From: Dichomitus squalens LYAD-421 SS1
Taxonomy: Eukaryota; Basidiomycota; Agaricomycetes; Polyporales; Polyporaceae
Assembly: GCF_000275845.1 (NCBI RefSeq)
Contig: NW_006766930.1
Coordinates: 1 to 64,000 of the forward strand
Direction: 5' to 3'
DNA length: 64,000 nt
Part shown: one piece after another, positions 46,893-58,533 of the stretch
How the letters are laid out: each line of letters opens with the position of its first letter
How positions within the stretch are numbered: the stretch's first letter is position 1
Made by a program: the position numbers and the translations under genes
Notes under the pieces: generated by a model
The model's input: the letters and a program-made list of their open reading frames with translations, nothing else
The model's database searches: none
Told to the model about the DNA's origin: nothing

Positions 46893-47815
46893 GCGCTCCA
46901 CCAGTCGGCAACATGGTTGCATATGCATTCTAGATAGCTGATACACTTTGGGGCGGGTTTGCAGGTTATGACACTCATGCACTGAGAGGTCGCAGTGTTC
47001 AATAGCACGGTGCGACGACTATGCTTCTTTGGGTTAACTTATGGGCAGCTTGTCGCCGCCATCTGCTTCGATTCACATCAGCCTGCTTTACATATACTTC
47101 ACGACCCACACGATGACACGACGAGGGCTCCTTGTCGTAGTAGGTAGATGTACGCTGATGTATGATATCCGGTACTGTATAGATCGTGCTATAATGTTGT
47201 ATCCCTCCCTCGCTCCATTGATGGAGTTACCAGTCTACCAATAGACTTCAGGGCAGCGGCCTTTCTCGGTCATTAGACCCGATGTGAGAGTGTGCCAAAC
47301 TCGACGTCGCGGCGATCCTTTTAGGTGCTCCTTGGGTGGGGGAGGCAGGCGCTGCTTGAAAGCTGAGATTGTGAACATTGCTGCGTAGACGCGCCAGCTG
47401 CGCAGAATGGGAGCTCAACGGTTGTCTGATGTGCTTAGTTGTGGTGTGTAGCAGCATACAGAGGCGCGGTGCACGATCTGCTCGTCATAGTTCACCGTTT
47501 TCGGTTATATGAGAGACGGGCTGCTCACGGTGAGGCTGGCGACGAATGGACAGGGTTGGGGAGATCCCAGTCCGTGTGGCAGGCATGGATCACAATATAC
47601 TCGGCGTTTGTTCCTCAGTTACTGATATCCTCGGACCGGATGCGGTATGGATTGGCCACACCGGGGCACACACGGCGTACTGACCTGCCATGGTATGGCG
47701 TGACGGGTTGCAGATCGCCGACTCAAATACACTGCTACGTGATACGTACACGTCATTTTTTGACTTTGATCGTAGACTTCATACCGCAACACTAGCTCCA
47801 CACGACCTGGTCTGA
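46893..47815. other. intergenic between convergent genes
   Basis: Roughly 900 bases with no recognised gene. Confidence 0.45.
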
Positions 47816-49705
47816 TCATGCGCTCGGCGCAACGCCGCGACTCCTCCAGTATGTGCCATTAGGGTACTCGTACTCGTTGATGCTCTTCTCGTGCATCTCG
47901 ATGCTGCGGAAACGTCAAGGTGCAATCAGGCTCGATGTTAGTCAGAAATATGGATGCAGTTGGTTGCATGGACGAACCTGTAACCCTCCTGCGTGTTGTC
48001 GGGGACGTTGTAACGACCGTTCTTGTTGATCGAGCATGGGTACAAGAAGTGTTCGTGCAGGTGGTCGACGAATTCCAGGACGTTGCGCTCCATTGTCCCA
48101 GAGATGGCGATGTAGTCGATCAAACTGTCAAAGACCATCCATGTTTAGTGCCAAGCTAATGCCATCAATGGTAGCAGACGCAGAGACACTCGCCTCAAGT
48201 GGATAACGTATTCGCACAAACCGACTCCCCCCGCGTGCGGACAGACTGGGACGCCGAACCTGTCGTATCACTGAGCAAGAGCCGCTTCCTACGGACGGGG
48301 ATGTAGAATGCGCACTTGGCAGCCAACAGAAGAACGCTGAGAACCTCGCTGACACCAGCGAGCCGGCAAGAGTCGATCTGAACAACGTCGATGGCGTTCG
48401 CTTGAAGCAGCTGCTTGAAGACTATGCGATTGTGGGCGTGTTCGCCCGTTGCGACACCGATCCCATATGGCTTCAATGCCTTGCGTACAGCGGCGTGACC
48501 GAGGATGTCATCGGGAGCCGTAGGCTCTTCGATGAACCTAGCGATCAGAAACAGAGTACAGATGAACGCCGAGGAGACACTGCACGCAGCATACGGGCTC
48601 ACCATGGCTTGATCTCCGCGAGGCTCTTGACGTAGTCAATCGCCACTGGCACGTCCCAGACCTGATTCGCGTCAATCATGAGCACGCTGCCAGTCGGCCC
48701 AGCATTCTTTCCAGCCAAATCGGGCCCGTTAGGGTCCCTAGGCTTGACTCCCGCGGGCAGGTACTGCGGGTCGTCGATGATGGATCGGATGATCTTGCCC
48801 CGGCGGAGGTCGGACTCGCGGTTGGCGCCGACCTTCATCTTGAAGTGGTTGAAACCTTGCTCGACCGCCTCGCGCGTGAGACGGGCGACCTTCTCGTCGC
48901 TATACCCCAGCCAACCCGCGGAGGTGACATACGCCGGGTAGCCGAGTTCGCGCACCTTGGCCTCGCGCTCCGCCCGGGACGCCGCCTTCTCCTGGAGAAT
49001 CGCCAGCGCCTCCTCGCGCGTGAGCGCGTCTGTGATGTAGCGGAATGCGGTGGCGTTCACGATCTCCTCCTGATGCGAGAGGGCGCGAGAGGGCGCGCGT
49101 GAGTGCTACGTACTGGGAGGGAGGAACGGAGCGCGCGAAGCAGTGTGAATGTGCGTACCGGAGTGAAGTCGACAACGAGCTTCCACAAGGGCTTGCCACG
49201 GGCGCGGGCGAACATATCCCACAGCGCGTTGTCCACCGCGCCAAGCGCGATATGGATTACTCCCTTTTCCGGACCGATCCTGGAGCGACGCTATCAGGTA
49301 CCGCCCCAGGGACAGCGATAGGAATGGGTTAAGACTCACCACCGAAGCTGGGAGTCTGCCGAAAGGTAGTCCCAGGTCTTGCCCATGTTTGCAAATAACT
49401 CTTCAACATCCTTTCCAACCAAGCGTTTCGCCAGCTCTCGGATCGCAGCGCATACGATGTCATTACCACGGCCGATAGTGAACGTCATCCCGTAGCCGGT
49501 AAGGTCCGAATCTGTGTAGAGCTTGACATACGCTGACGAGTAGTCGCAGTCTGTGTTCATGGCATCTGTCCCATCGCCGCTAAGCGATGTTGGGAAGCGG
49601 ATGTCTGGGGAGGGGAGCAATGCCTGTAAAGACGCTGCCTCCGCGAAATGGATTAGGACTGGGTGACGCACCATGGGTCTTGTATCCAGTGATCTTGGGC
49701 GACAT
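47816..49705 (-). CDS. L-fuconate dehydratase (enolase superfamily, ENOSF1-like)
   Basis: Dehydrates L-fuconate to 2-keto-3-deoxy-L-fuconate in sugar-acid breakdown; a Mg-dependent enolase-superfamily enzyme. A short first exon from ATG 49705 ([11 protein letters not shown]) joins over intron 49605-49671 to [16 protein letters not shown]. Then come [58 protein letters not shown], the K-x-K base motif in [14 protein letters not shown], the metal ligand in [55 protein letters not shown] and [14 protein letters not shown]. It ends [17 protein letters not shown] at 47816. One junction (48125-48193) reads best as a GC-AG intron. All catalytic motifs are present and the length of about 450 residues is normal. 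Confidence 0.92.
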
Positions 49706-50145
49706 CCTGGCGCTTTCTGACTCAGCTGCAGGTGAAGCAAGGCTGGAGAAGGAGAAGGTGCGGCATGACCGTCATGGGTGCTCCTTATAAGACACCTTGC
49801 CAGCCTCGACGCTCTCGGGAGAGCTTCATCGCGCGGGAATCCGGACCGTCCGTCAACCCGGTCCGCCAGCAGCCGCCCGACGCCCGCCACGTCCATTGGC
49901 GGGCGAGGCTCATTTTGCCCCACTCACCTGTCCACTCCTGCTGCTCTCATATCTCAGGAGATATTCGCCCCTACCGGATCATGCTGCCCGCCCTCCCCGA
50001 CAAACGGGTCAGCGTGCCGCGGTCGGCCCGGTGGCTCGTCCCCGACTAAACTTCCGTTCTCCAACCGCTCCTCCGTTGCTCTTCATGTCATTACAATTCT
50101 CCTCAGGCCGCGACTGTGAGCTCCTGTCTCTGTTGGGAGTCGGAG
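49706..50145. other. intergenic, no gene recognised
   Basis: GC-rich stretch between two minus-strand genes. Long open frames on the plus strand here have Pro/Arg-rich chance composition and are not supported. It likely contains the L-fuconate dehydratase promoter. Confidence 0.45.
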
Positions 50146-51260
50146 CTCACAGTGTAGTATCTGGAGATGCGTGGCGCTTCATTCGGAACCAGAATGTCCA
50201 CTTATCCTCCGCAGCTTCCAGCCTGTCGTCCCCCCAGTAGAATGACAACTGTCGTCCGAATGTCCATGCATCCCGGTCTATGTGCAAGACATCAACACAA
50301 TCAGATGTGAGTGCTTGTAGTAAGAAATCCGGGCACTGACGAGCATGAATGGTGTAGCGTGGGTCGTCGAATACAATGTCATCTTGAACAGGTTGCTCTA
50401 GATGTGCGGTGACGAGACGCAGGATGAGGTCCTACATTGCCAAAAAATCCGTTCTCTGCGCGTTCTGTAGCACGGGAGATGCATACACTCAGGTCATGTC
50501 GCACTAAATAGTACGTCGTGATTGTATCTATCGCTTGTGGCCTAGAACATGCAGTACTTGTCAGCTAGCAGACGATATTGGTGATGGACTAGCTCACCTC
50601 TCCGCCTTGACCGTGATTTGCACGACGTGAGACCCCCTGGACCTTGTGTCATCTTGATGCAGAAAAACGACGATCGTGTCGTTCAAGGGGAACAATACTT
50701 TGTGCATATATGCGCCTGTCAGTCGCGATGAGAGAAGGAGATGGATGGAGAGACAAGGCAAGGTGTTCTGGGTGGGCATGAACCCTGGTCGTTGCACAAC
50801 TCCATGTCATCATAGAAACTGTCCAGCTGCCCGATTGGGAGGCGTTGTTACTATAGCTGGCTATCAATCATCAAGGTTATTCGCTTGTTACGTGGTTAGT
50901 TCGGCTACTTACCGATTGATCAGTTCGTATAGTCCTACTTTTATCGTCGGAACGTCCTGCACATGGCCTGTGGGTTCAACGAGTAGGGCCTGTCCACTCG
51001 GGAGCATATTTCCAAGTCGCCTCGCGCCAAGAACATGTCGGTCCTCGAATCCTTGCTCCTACCATATGACAAGTCTCCAGTCGATGCGCACGATCTCCCA
51101 CACCTATGTTGCGATACATTCCACCCGTACGTTGTTCTTCCGCGCTAACAGACCACTTGTTCTCACGTAGGTGCGTTCCATGCCACGCGTATTCGATATC
51201 AGCTACGCCGACCTTCATGATTGTGCACTGATTGGCCGCTTTGACGACGATAGAAGCCAT
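50146..51260 (-). CDS. hypothetical multi-exon protein
   Basis: Coding character shows in separate minus-strand blocks: MASIVVKAANQCTIMKVGVA and DIEYAWHG from ATG 51260; ALLVEPTGHVQDVPTIKVGL and YELINR (about 50935-51000) before a GTAAGT donor; HKVLFPLNDTIVVFLHQD (about 50650-50700); and a long last exon (50146-50430) reading DLILRLVTAHLEQPVQDDIV, RQCPDFLLQALTSDCVDVLH and DRLEAAEDKWTFWFRM. I could not fix every junction. No family is recognised; the protein is small (about 230-260 residues), without signal peptide or membrane segment. Confidence 0.5.
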
Positions 51261-51644
51261 TTCGTGACAATAAAAGCCTGGCTATATGTGTCCTCAGCTT
51301 CCGATCAGATCCTCGGGAAGGGTTTGGGAGAAACTTAACTGAACACACCCACGACACCTCTTCGGACGATCCCATGACCGAGGTTGGGGACGACGACACA
51401 TCCATCCCCAGGTACGCTCCCGAGCTGTGTATTATTCTTGGACGACACGATGCGCTATCGGAACAGAGTCCATATGCTACCTGTCGCCCAAAGACGTACA
51501 AGACTGAGGGTACCGGAGAGCCTCAATGGACTGTACGATCCGCACCAACACCGATGAGTGCAAGAGAAGAACGTGACTGGATTGCAATAGATAAAAACCA
51601 CATAGTTTCGACAGAACGTCCGCACCACACGGCGTGCAACCACA
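51261..51644. other. divergent intergenic region
   Basis: Separates the hypothetical minus-strand gene from the M28 peptidase gene; likely contains both promoters. No gene seen. Confidence 0.4.
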
Positions 51645-53209
51645 ATGTTCCCCCGGTCGCTCCAGCTAACTTTCATATCGAGGAGTCTTCTCCTTCTCGC
51701 CATCATCGGACTCTCCTGCACGAAGTCGAACGCTGCTTCGCTCCACGGCGCGAACTCCCCCGCTACCGTTTCTCCGGTCTCTCAAGCAACCCCGCTGTTC
51801 GCCCGTCAATGTGGTACTGCCGACGCCTGGCCGAAGGGTCCCGGAAGTGCGCTCGTCCCGCAGGCTCCCACCTCGGAGCTGCGGTCCATGCTCGCGCGGA
51901 TCGATCCCAGCCGCGTCGAGTCCATCATCAGCAAGCTCGTCTCCTTCGGCACGCGCCACACGCTCTCGAACCAGACAGATCCCGTGCGCGGAATCGGCGC
52001 GGCTCGCGACTGGCTCGCGGCCGAGTTCCGTAGCATCGCAGCGGGCGCGGCCAAGGGCACGAACGTGACCATCACCGTCCCGAGCTACATCCAGCAACCG
52101 ACTGGGGAGATTTTGTTCGCGGTCAACATCAGCGACATCGTCGCGACGATCCAAGGCGCGTCCGACCCGAACAGGGTCTACGTCATCTCGGGGCACTACG
52201 ACTCGCGCGTGACGAGCATCGACAACTTCACGGACGATGCGCCTGGGGCGGACGATGATGCGTCGGGCGTCGCGGTCGTCATGGAGCTATTGCGCGTTAT
52301 GGTTCAGCGTCCGCCGCCCCCTGCGACGATCGTCCTCACAGCCGTGGCTGGGGAAGAGCAGGGACTGTTTGGCTCGGACTTCCTCGCGCAGACGCTTTTT
52401 GACGCAGGGGCGGACGTGCAGGGCATGTTCACGAACGACATCGTCGGGAGCGCAAAAGGGGACGACGGCGTCGTCGATCCGTTCAGCTTCCGCCTCTTTG
52501 CCCAGGGAATGCCGACCACGGACACCCCGTCCCAGGCCGCGACGCGCGAGTCCATCGGAGGAGAGAACGACAGCCCGGCACGTGAACTCGCAAGGTTCAC
52601 AAAGGAAGTCGCGACGAACGACGCGACAGGCATGAACGGTGCGCCCCTTCTCCTCGATACGTCCTTCGAGCGCATCTGACGTCGTCGCGCCCAGTGCGCG
52701 TCATATACCGCGAGGACCGCTTCTTGCGCGGTGGTGACCACGAGCCGTTCCTCGAGCGCGGGTTCCCGGCCGCGCGGTTCACTGAACCGCACGAGAACTT
52801 CGCGCATCAGCACCAGGACGTACGGGTCGACCCTGTCACGGGGCAGCAGTTCGGCGACCTGATCGAGTTCTGCGATTTCGACTTCATCGTGCGCGCAGCC
52901 CGTGTCAACGGCGCGGCGCTCTGGTCGCTCGCGCAAGCCCCTGGGACGCCGAAGAACGTGACGATCGACACCAGCGTGCTGACGAACAACAGCACGCTCG
53001 AGTGGACGATTGGCCAGGACGAGGGTCTGGCGGGGTACGAGGTCGTGTGGCGGGCGACGGATGCACCACAGTGGACGAACGTGATCCCTGTGGGATTGGT
53101 GAGCAAAGTGACGGTGTTGTTGTCGAAGGACAATGTGGTGTTTGGGGTGCGCGCTGTGGGAAAGAATGGGTATCATAGCCCGGCTGCGTTCCCTTTCCCG
53201 AGCACCTGA
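51645..53209 (+). CDS. secreted M28 family metallopeptidase
   Basis: Zinc aminopeptidase/carboxypeptidase-type enzyme for extracellular peptide breakdown. Two exons, 51645-52638 and 52695-53209, with a 56-base intron (GTGCGC...CCCAG). The signal peptide is [20 protein letters not shown] plus following Ser/Ala residues. Zinc ligands of the co-catalytic site are all present: His in S-G-H-Y-D-S-R (about residue 184), bridging Asp in A-D-D-D-A-S-G (about 203-205), the general base and ligand Glu pair in A-G-E-E-Q-G-L (about 235), Asp in T-N-D-I-V-G (about 264) and the last His in F-T-E-P-H-E-N (about 362). A C-terminal fibronectin-like segment ([20 protein letters not shown]) ends the protein at about 500 residues. 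Several N-glycosylation sequons support secretion. Confidence 0.95.
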
Positions 53210-53549
53210 TGACGCTCGTCGCACGAAAAGGGCGTAGTGGAAGGAGATACAGGGAAGTGAGGGCTTCAAGAACAAAATATGATAGGACTCTGCATGAATC
53301 GTTGCTAGTCAGAAGATGGGCAACATGTCTATACTGCAACTTACGTAGCGCATGTGCGTATTCTGTCGGTTGGGCGCACGTGGTTGTGGTATGATTGACA
53401 GATCCGCGCCATGTGAAGGAGAGTAAAGTTGTCGCCTCGGTTCTCGTGACGACGGAATAGATGCTATCGCAGAAGTTGGAGAAACTTGGACCTACAACTG
53501 CAAGCCAAGAGTGCATTACAGATCGGTGGCGAAGGAAGAACGAAGAGTG
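53210..53549. other. intergenic between convergent genes
   Basis: No gene recognised in 340 bases. Confidence 0.45.
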
Positions 53550-54743
53550 TCAAGCTGAGTGCTGACCCGACCTTAGATCCCACCAAGGCTTGACCTGGTA
53601 GACGCATCCAGACGGCAGCGTAGGTCTGCAAAGTTCCATCACATTGACCAGCTCGAGAGGTGTCATAGAGGGAGGTGCCGAGCGCAACCAGACTGTGACC
53701 GCCTGAAGACGTGAGAAAGCCTTCTTTGTCAAGATATTGTCCAGTCCAGCTTGGAAGTCGACCTCGAAAGCATGGAGGTCTTCAGCAGTAGGGATATGCA
53801 GATCAACCGAGAGGCATGTGAGAGCTGCAGGCGAGATCCTTTGACCCAGTAGGAGTGCGAAGCTGTCCCAAGTTCCAGAGCCTACGTCTCTAACGTACAG
53901 GGACCGAAGACACGTGTTACTTGACAAATTTACACCGTCGTCTGCGGGGACAAGCAAAAATTAGGTGTGTATAGAGACGAGATCCGGGAACTTACTCTGA
54001 CTGCAGTGGCGAAGCGAGATCTCGAAGTGCTCTAGAGAGGGACCCAGACTCTCAGCTAGCCTCTCGACGGCGGGCATGTCGTATGCATTCAGGACACCTC
54101 TGCTACAAAGACTAAGGTCGCGAATACTGTGAGCCGAGGGCGTGCAGAGGATCCAATCCACCAGAGTAGTAACGTCGCCTTCGTTTCGTGCATTGAACCA
54201 GAGCTGTTCTAGGAGCGGTCCGTGAAGTGCGAGATCTGAGGAGTCCCCACAAGAGCGCTTCCATTCGACACCCTCGATGATCAGTCGGATGACGTGTGGG
54301 AAGGCGCAGACAAGGGTTTGGAGGTGTGGAAAGGACTGGAAGGTGCCGTTCGATATCGTCAACGTCGTAAGAGATGCGTAGCGGTGTCGGGGGATACTAT
54401 CGCTCGGAATGACAGGGTGCATATGCGCTTGCAACTGCATCAGAACGAGGTAGCGGAGATGCAAGAGAATCAAGGAGAATCTGTCAAAGAAAGTGTGAAT
54501 CCACGGCTCATTTCTATCATCACATAATTGTAATGAATAAAAATATGGAGCTAAGAACTCGACGCTGCCCATACACGCCAAGTGATTGAACTTAGCGGGA
54601 GTGATAGCAACGTCGTAGAGCAGGTTCAACCGACTGGCTGGGAGCAACTCCCGACCACTGAGAGCGCAGCGACAGAGCGTCGCACGGTCGTCCACGAGAG
54701 AGATTATGGTATGAACAACGTTCCGTGGTAGGCGAGAATGCAT
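53550..54743 (-). CDS. F-box-like / leucine-rich hypothetical protein
   Basis: Minus-strand gene with start ATG at 54743 (MHSRLPRNVVHTIISLVDDR, then ATLCRCALSGRELLPASRLN), which resembles a short F-box. It is followed by a region of alternating hydrophobic strands and Leu-rich helices (LTTLTISNGTFQSFPHLQTL, PHVIRLIIEGVEWKR, LLEQLWFNARNEGDVTTLVD, IRDLSLCSRG). One intron near 53940-53997 (GTAAGT...CCGCAG) joins HCSQ to N-D-G-V-N-L-S-S-N-T, after which LRSLYVRDVGSGTWDSF continues the pattern. The stop is at 53550. Length is about 375 residues. Families of this architecture are very large in mushroom genomes. The upstream Met at 54842 is less likely because it lacks family character. Confidence 0.75.
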
Positions 54744-56867
54744 CTTGAGTGGTCTCGAGTGTGAAGGGATGACTACCGTCAGGAGCACCTTCGTCGATCG
54801 TAATATAGTGGAATTCGGGGCGCTCGGGAGCTCGCCGGACACGTTTCTAGGGCAGTGTATCCGACTGTCCTAGGATTTCGAAGCGAGGCTCCTGGAATTC
54901 GGTTCAGTCTCCGTTATCGGAAGTCAGGAGACTGTAGATGAGCTCATTTGTGCGCGGCCTTTCGATCAGACAAGTGCTTAATGCTCCATTGAGTCTAAAC
55001 AAGGGGGTGAACAGCGGTCCGTCATTCAACCACCTGCCGTGTGGTCGAGAAGTCTAGAAAGGGCCCTTCAAGACCGTAATGACGCTGCAGATAAAGCGCA
55101 TGCTCCAACCTGGTGACATAGATGGGTGTGTGAACATCGCCCTGAGTGTGGCCGGTGTGGGACCTTAATGCAAAGGTCGAATTTGTAACTACGCTGGTGA
55201 AGTTGAGATTTGGAAAAGACCTGTTCGAATCAGTATCAGAAAGTATACGAGAAATACTGAAAAGGCTATTCAGAACCTATCTGTTGAATAGTAACCAGTC
55301 GGAGGTGATCGGCACGACAATGATGTCGTTTCCGGTCGGATGAAGCGTGGCTACCGGCGGCCACCCGTAGTTCTATGAGACTCACAAGGGGGTCCCTTGC
55401 ATGCCTGGTATTAGAGAAGACGCTTAACCGGTCCGGAGTTATGATCGAGCGACGCATACTGAGCACTCCCGGGGCGACTATTAGGGATCAACGCGACCGC
55501 AGGAAGTGTTCCTCTAGAAAGCTTGACCTTGAATCGGTTGAGTCGGGAGTCGTCTCGGGAGTGAACTTGTATCTCTGACCCTCTGACCTGACATACATCG
55601 GGCCCAATCATGGAGGACTGCACGATGAGATCTAGTCGGTGCAGACTTGGTACAGAACGCTGGCGACTGCTAGTGGGCGGCGAGCACCATTCGAGATCGA
55701 TCATGCAGTCTGTCATAATGTACTTAGTGGCGAGCCGCGTATGAAGGGTCAATACAGTTATCGATATATTCAACCAGATATCGCCAAACGACTTACCATC
55801 GATCCTACATTGTTGATGAAAGCCGGTGGAGAACTCGTGGCGCCAATTTCCAGGATTCCAAGACCTGCTTGCCGGGATGACAGTATGCGAAGAGCATATG
55901 GAGACGACAGGGAGTGCCAGTGCGTGTCAAACGAGTAGACGGGAACCCGTCAGAACAAATGCACGCAGGGAGAAGAGGAGCCGGGACATGCGTACGTGTT
56001 CAATTTGAGAGCCGAAGCGTTGGGTAATCTGGATGTTTGTCAACGAGCGCCCAAGCTAACTCCTGGCTATTGCGTTCAGCCGCCGCAGTACTTTCTTTTC
56101 AACAAGCGCTCATCACATGTGTGGGGAGACTCCAATATGTTCGCCTGGGAGGTGAGGATAGCAGATACATACACGTCGCTATCGCCTTTCGATGTGATCG
56201 ACTCGGATGCCGGAAATGCTGCACGCCGGCGCGTGGTCACTCGGATCTTACTGGAGGGACGTGCAACATGTGCCGCCATGATCGGAGGAAGACTCCGAAG
56301 GTGTGCTACTGTAGGCCGGATCCTTTGGACAGGCGGTAGGCTGCGCACGGGTGAACTTGATAGCAGGCAACAGTCAGCCACCCTCCGAATCTTAGAGGCT
56401 TTTGTTCGAAAAGACCGCGTCTTCACGAAATCTTTCCCTCAGGCTTGCACCTCCCTTTGTACATCAAGGTTATGACTGAAGGAGCTGTTGCGAATGAAAG
56501 ACGCACGGCTGACATTTGAACGTCCTTGGAGGAAAACCTTCGAAGAACAGGCCTTGAAGATACGGAGAGCAATGACATATCGGCAGCAATCTGAGCAGCC
56601 TGACGAGTCAGCAAATGCCTGTAGTTGTCAATAGGGAAAGCGAAATTGCCGTAGTGTGACATATTACTGTGATTATCATGGTATATAGTCGCCCTTCGGA
56701 AGTCACCCGTCCTTCGCCTAGTAACTTCTTTGTCTCACTACTTTGATAGCGCGGGACGTTTTGCAGCTCTGTAGGCGTCACAGCTTTGTCGGTCCAGACA
56801 TGAGAATGCCGGGCCGGTACTACTGTACCTGGGGCTGTATGACCTTTCTCTCGAATCCTGTCGCGTT

Positions 56868-56894
56868 CTATACTAGTCTATTATACTAGTCTAT
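56868..56894. repeat. short tandem repeat (CTATACTAGT unit)
   Basis: Two units of about 13-14 bases, CTATACTAGT and TTATACTAGTCTAT, in direct succession. Confidence 0.7.
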
Positions 56895-58451
56895 CCCTCT
56901 GTCTGTAGATAGATTCCGACTCGGATTCCTTGTGTCGTTATAGTAATGTGCCATTTTCCGCTGGTCCTCGGCTTGCAGTGAGCAGATTCTAGTCTGGGTC
57001 CGAGTTTGCGGAGTACTCAGAGGCGTCTGTTCTGTGGCCAGGCGCTCAGCACAGTGCTGTGAGTGTGAATGGCTTTATCGCTGAAATGGAAGACATGTGA
57101 ACAAATCGCGGAAGGGATAGGATAAGAGCGGCAAGATGAGTAAATAACCGCAAGGTTTTCTCGGATCTTCCGACGTCAGCAAAGCATCGTAACCTATTGG
57201 TCCATCCGATCCTTCAGAGATTTGAGCCCAGGATTAGAGCAGGAATCACGACGAAATGTAACTGCATCAGTTTGATGGGCACGTAACTGGTATGGAAGAA
57301 GAGCCGACGATCCATGATTCTGCTTCTTGAATTCGAGAAATGCTCCTCGTGGTGGACTGGACGTTCCGGCTGGACTCCGACGTTACAGAGCACCATCCTA
57401 TCTCTGCCGATGACCAAGGATAATGAAACTACATATGTTTTCCGTCATACCCAGAGGACAAACCGTGACTGACTAGCCGCAGCACTCGCCCGCGCTTCAG
57501 GAGGCTTTCGCGAGCCAATCGCTTTTTCTCGATCATGTGAGCGTCATTATGTGCCTAGGTGCGGCGAAGACCTAGCTAGGCGGTGAGGGAAAAGGTTCAA
57601 GCTTACTAGAGATGCGTCTACGCACCAAGGCTGGTGTGGCACCATTCTTGGCCCAGCATTTCGCAGACAACCGCGATATGTTGCATCACTTTTCCATGGA
57701 ACGTTTCATCGGCACGCGCAGGCATATCACGCCATACACCGTCTGGCGGTTTGGGCGCGATCTGTCCCCTGGCGTGGGGATTATGGACACGTTGGCGACC
57801 TGCTCATGAGCAGAACAATGGGATGATGTAACTTCAGTTGATACGAACCTGGTGGACAATACAGACAGTGATTGAATCACAGCGCTCTGGAAACGGCAAT
57901 ATCATGGCTCCGATGCTGCGGGTCGTCGGATGCAGCAGAGACTGCCGCACAGAGTGGCACAATACGTTGTGAATCTATGCATATCCTACATTCGGTTTTG
58001 AGTGCCTATTACGGACTTGGTCATATCATGAATGGCCCTTCTCATGGAGTGGGAGATATCGACAGGCAAGAAGAGCGTGGACTGTCATATTTCGCTCATA
58101 CACGAGGCATTGAGCTCAAACTTACTCGGCATAGATGGCATTAGAGGTATCACAAGCGCAACCTCCTTGCATTAGATGTGGTTTGCATGCCGGAGCATGC
58201 ACTTCGGCAGCAGAACATCGATGATCTATGTGAGAGAAAACGTGCTCCCGACTTCGTCGGCCAGGCTTATCCTACAATCAGATATGTGAGCCGATCTCCC
58301 GGACATGTAGAGAGGAGCCCAGGTGATCACCGGAAGGCACTTTCCTGTTAGTCTGAAGCTTCGAGTGGTAACAGCTCGGGAGGCAACGCGTCTATGCGAG
58401 ATTCTTCAGAATAGGTACTGGAATGATTTTATGGGCGTTCTACTAGTACCA

Positions 58452-58533
58452 GATCCCTTTCGACCAGGCTCGAACCCAACGTGTGCATGAACAAAGACTA
58501 CGAATCGTGTATTAGCCCACTCGGCCCAAGGAC
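58452..58533 (-). other. tRNA-like relic
   Basis: On the minus strand the 82 bases start GTCCTTGGGCCGAGTGGGCT and contain a near-perfect A box (GGGCCGAGTGGG) and a B-box-like GGGTTCGAGCCT, with spacing close to that of a long-variable-arm tRNA. The acceptor ends pair partly (TCCTT with AAGGG). The T-stem does not pair well, so a working tRNA is unlikely. It could be a tRNA pseudogene or SINE head, or chance. Confidence 0.3.

Noticed and set aside
49732..50240. Three overlapping Pro/Arg-rich plus-strand frames
   Set aside because: They are open in several frames at once in GC-rich DNA, with no domain; this is chance in the promoter region of the dehydratase gene.
52304..53275. 323-residue minus-strand frame opposite the M28 peptidase
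   Set aside because: It is the antisense shadow of a well-supported peptidase gene with high GC third positions.
55996..56475. 159-residue plus-strand frame
   Set aside because: No family resemblance, no splice context, and overlapping frames of equal quality; treated as chance.
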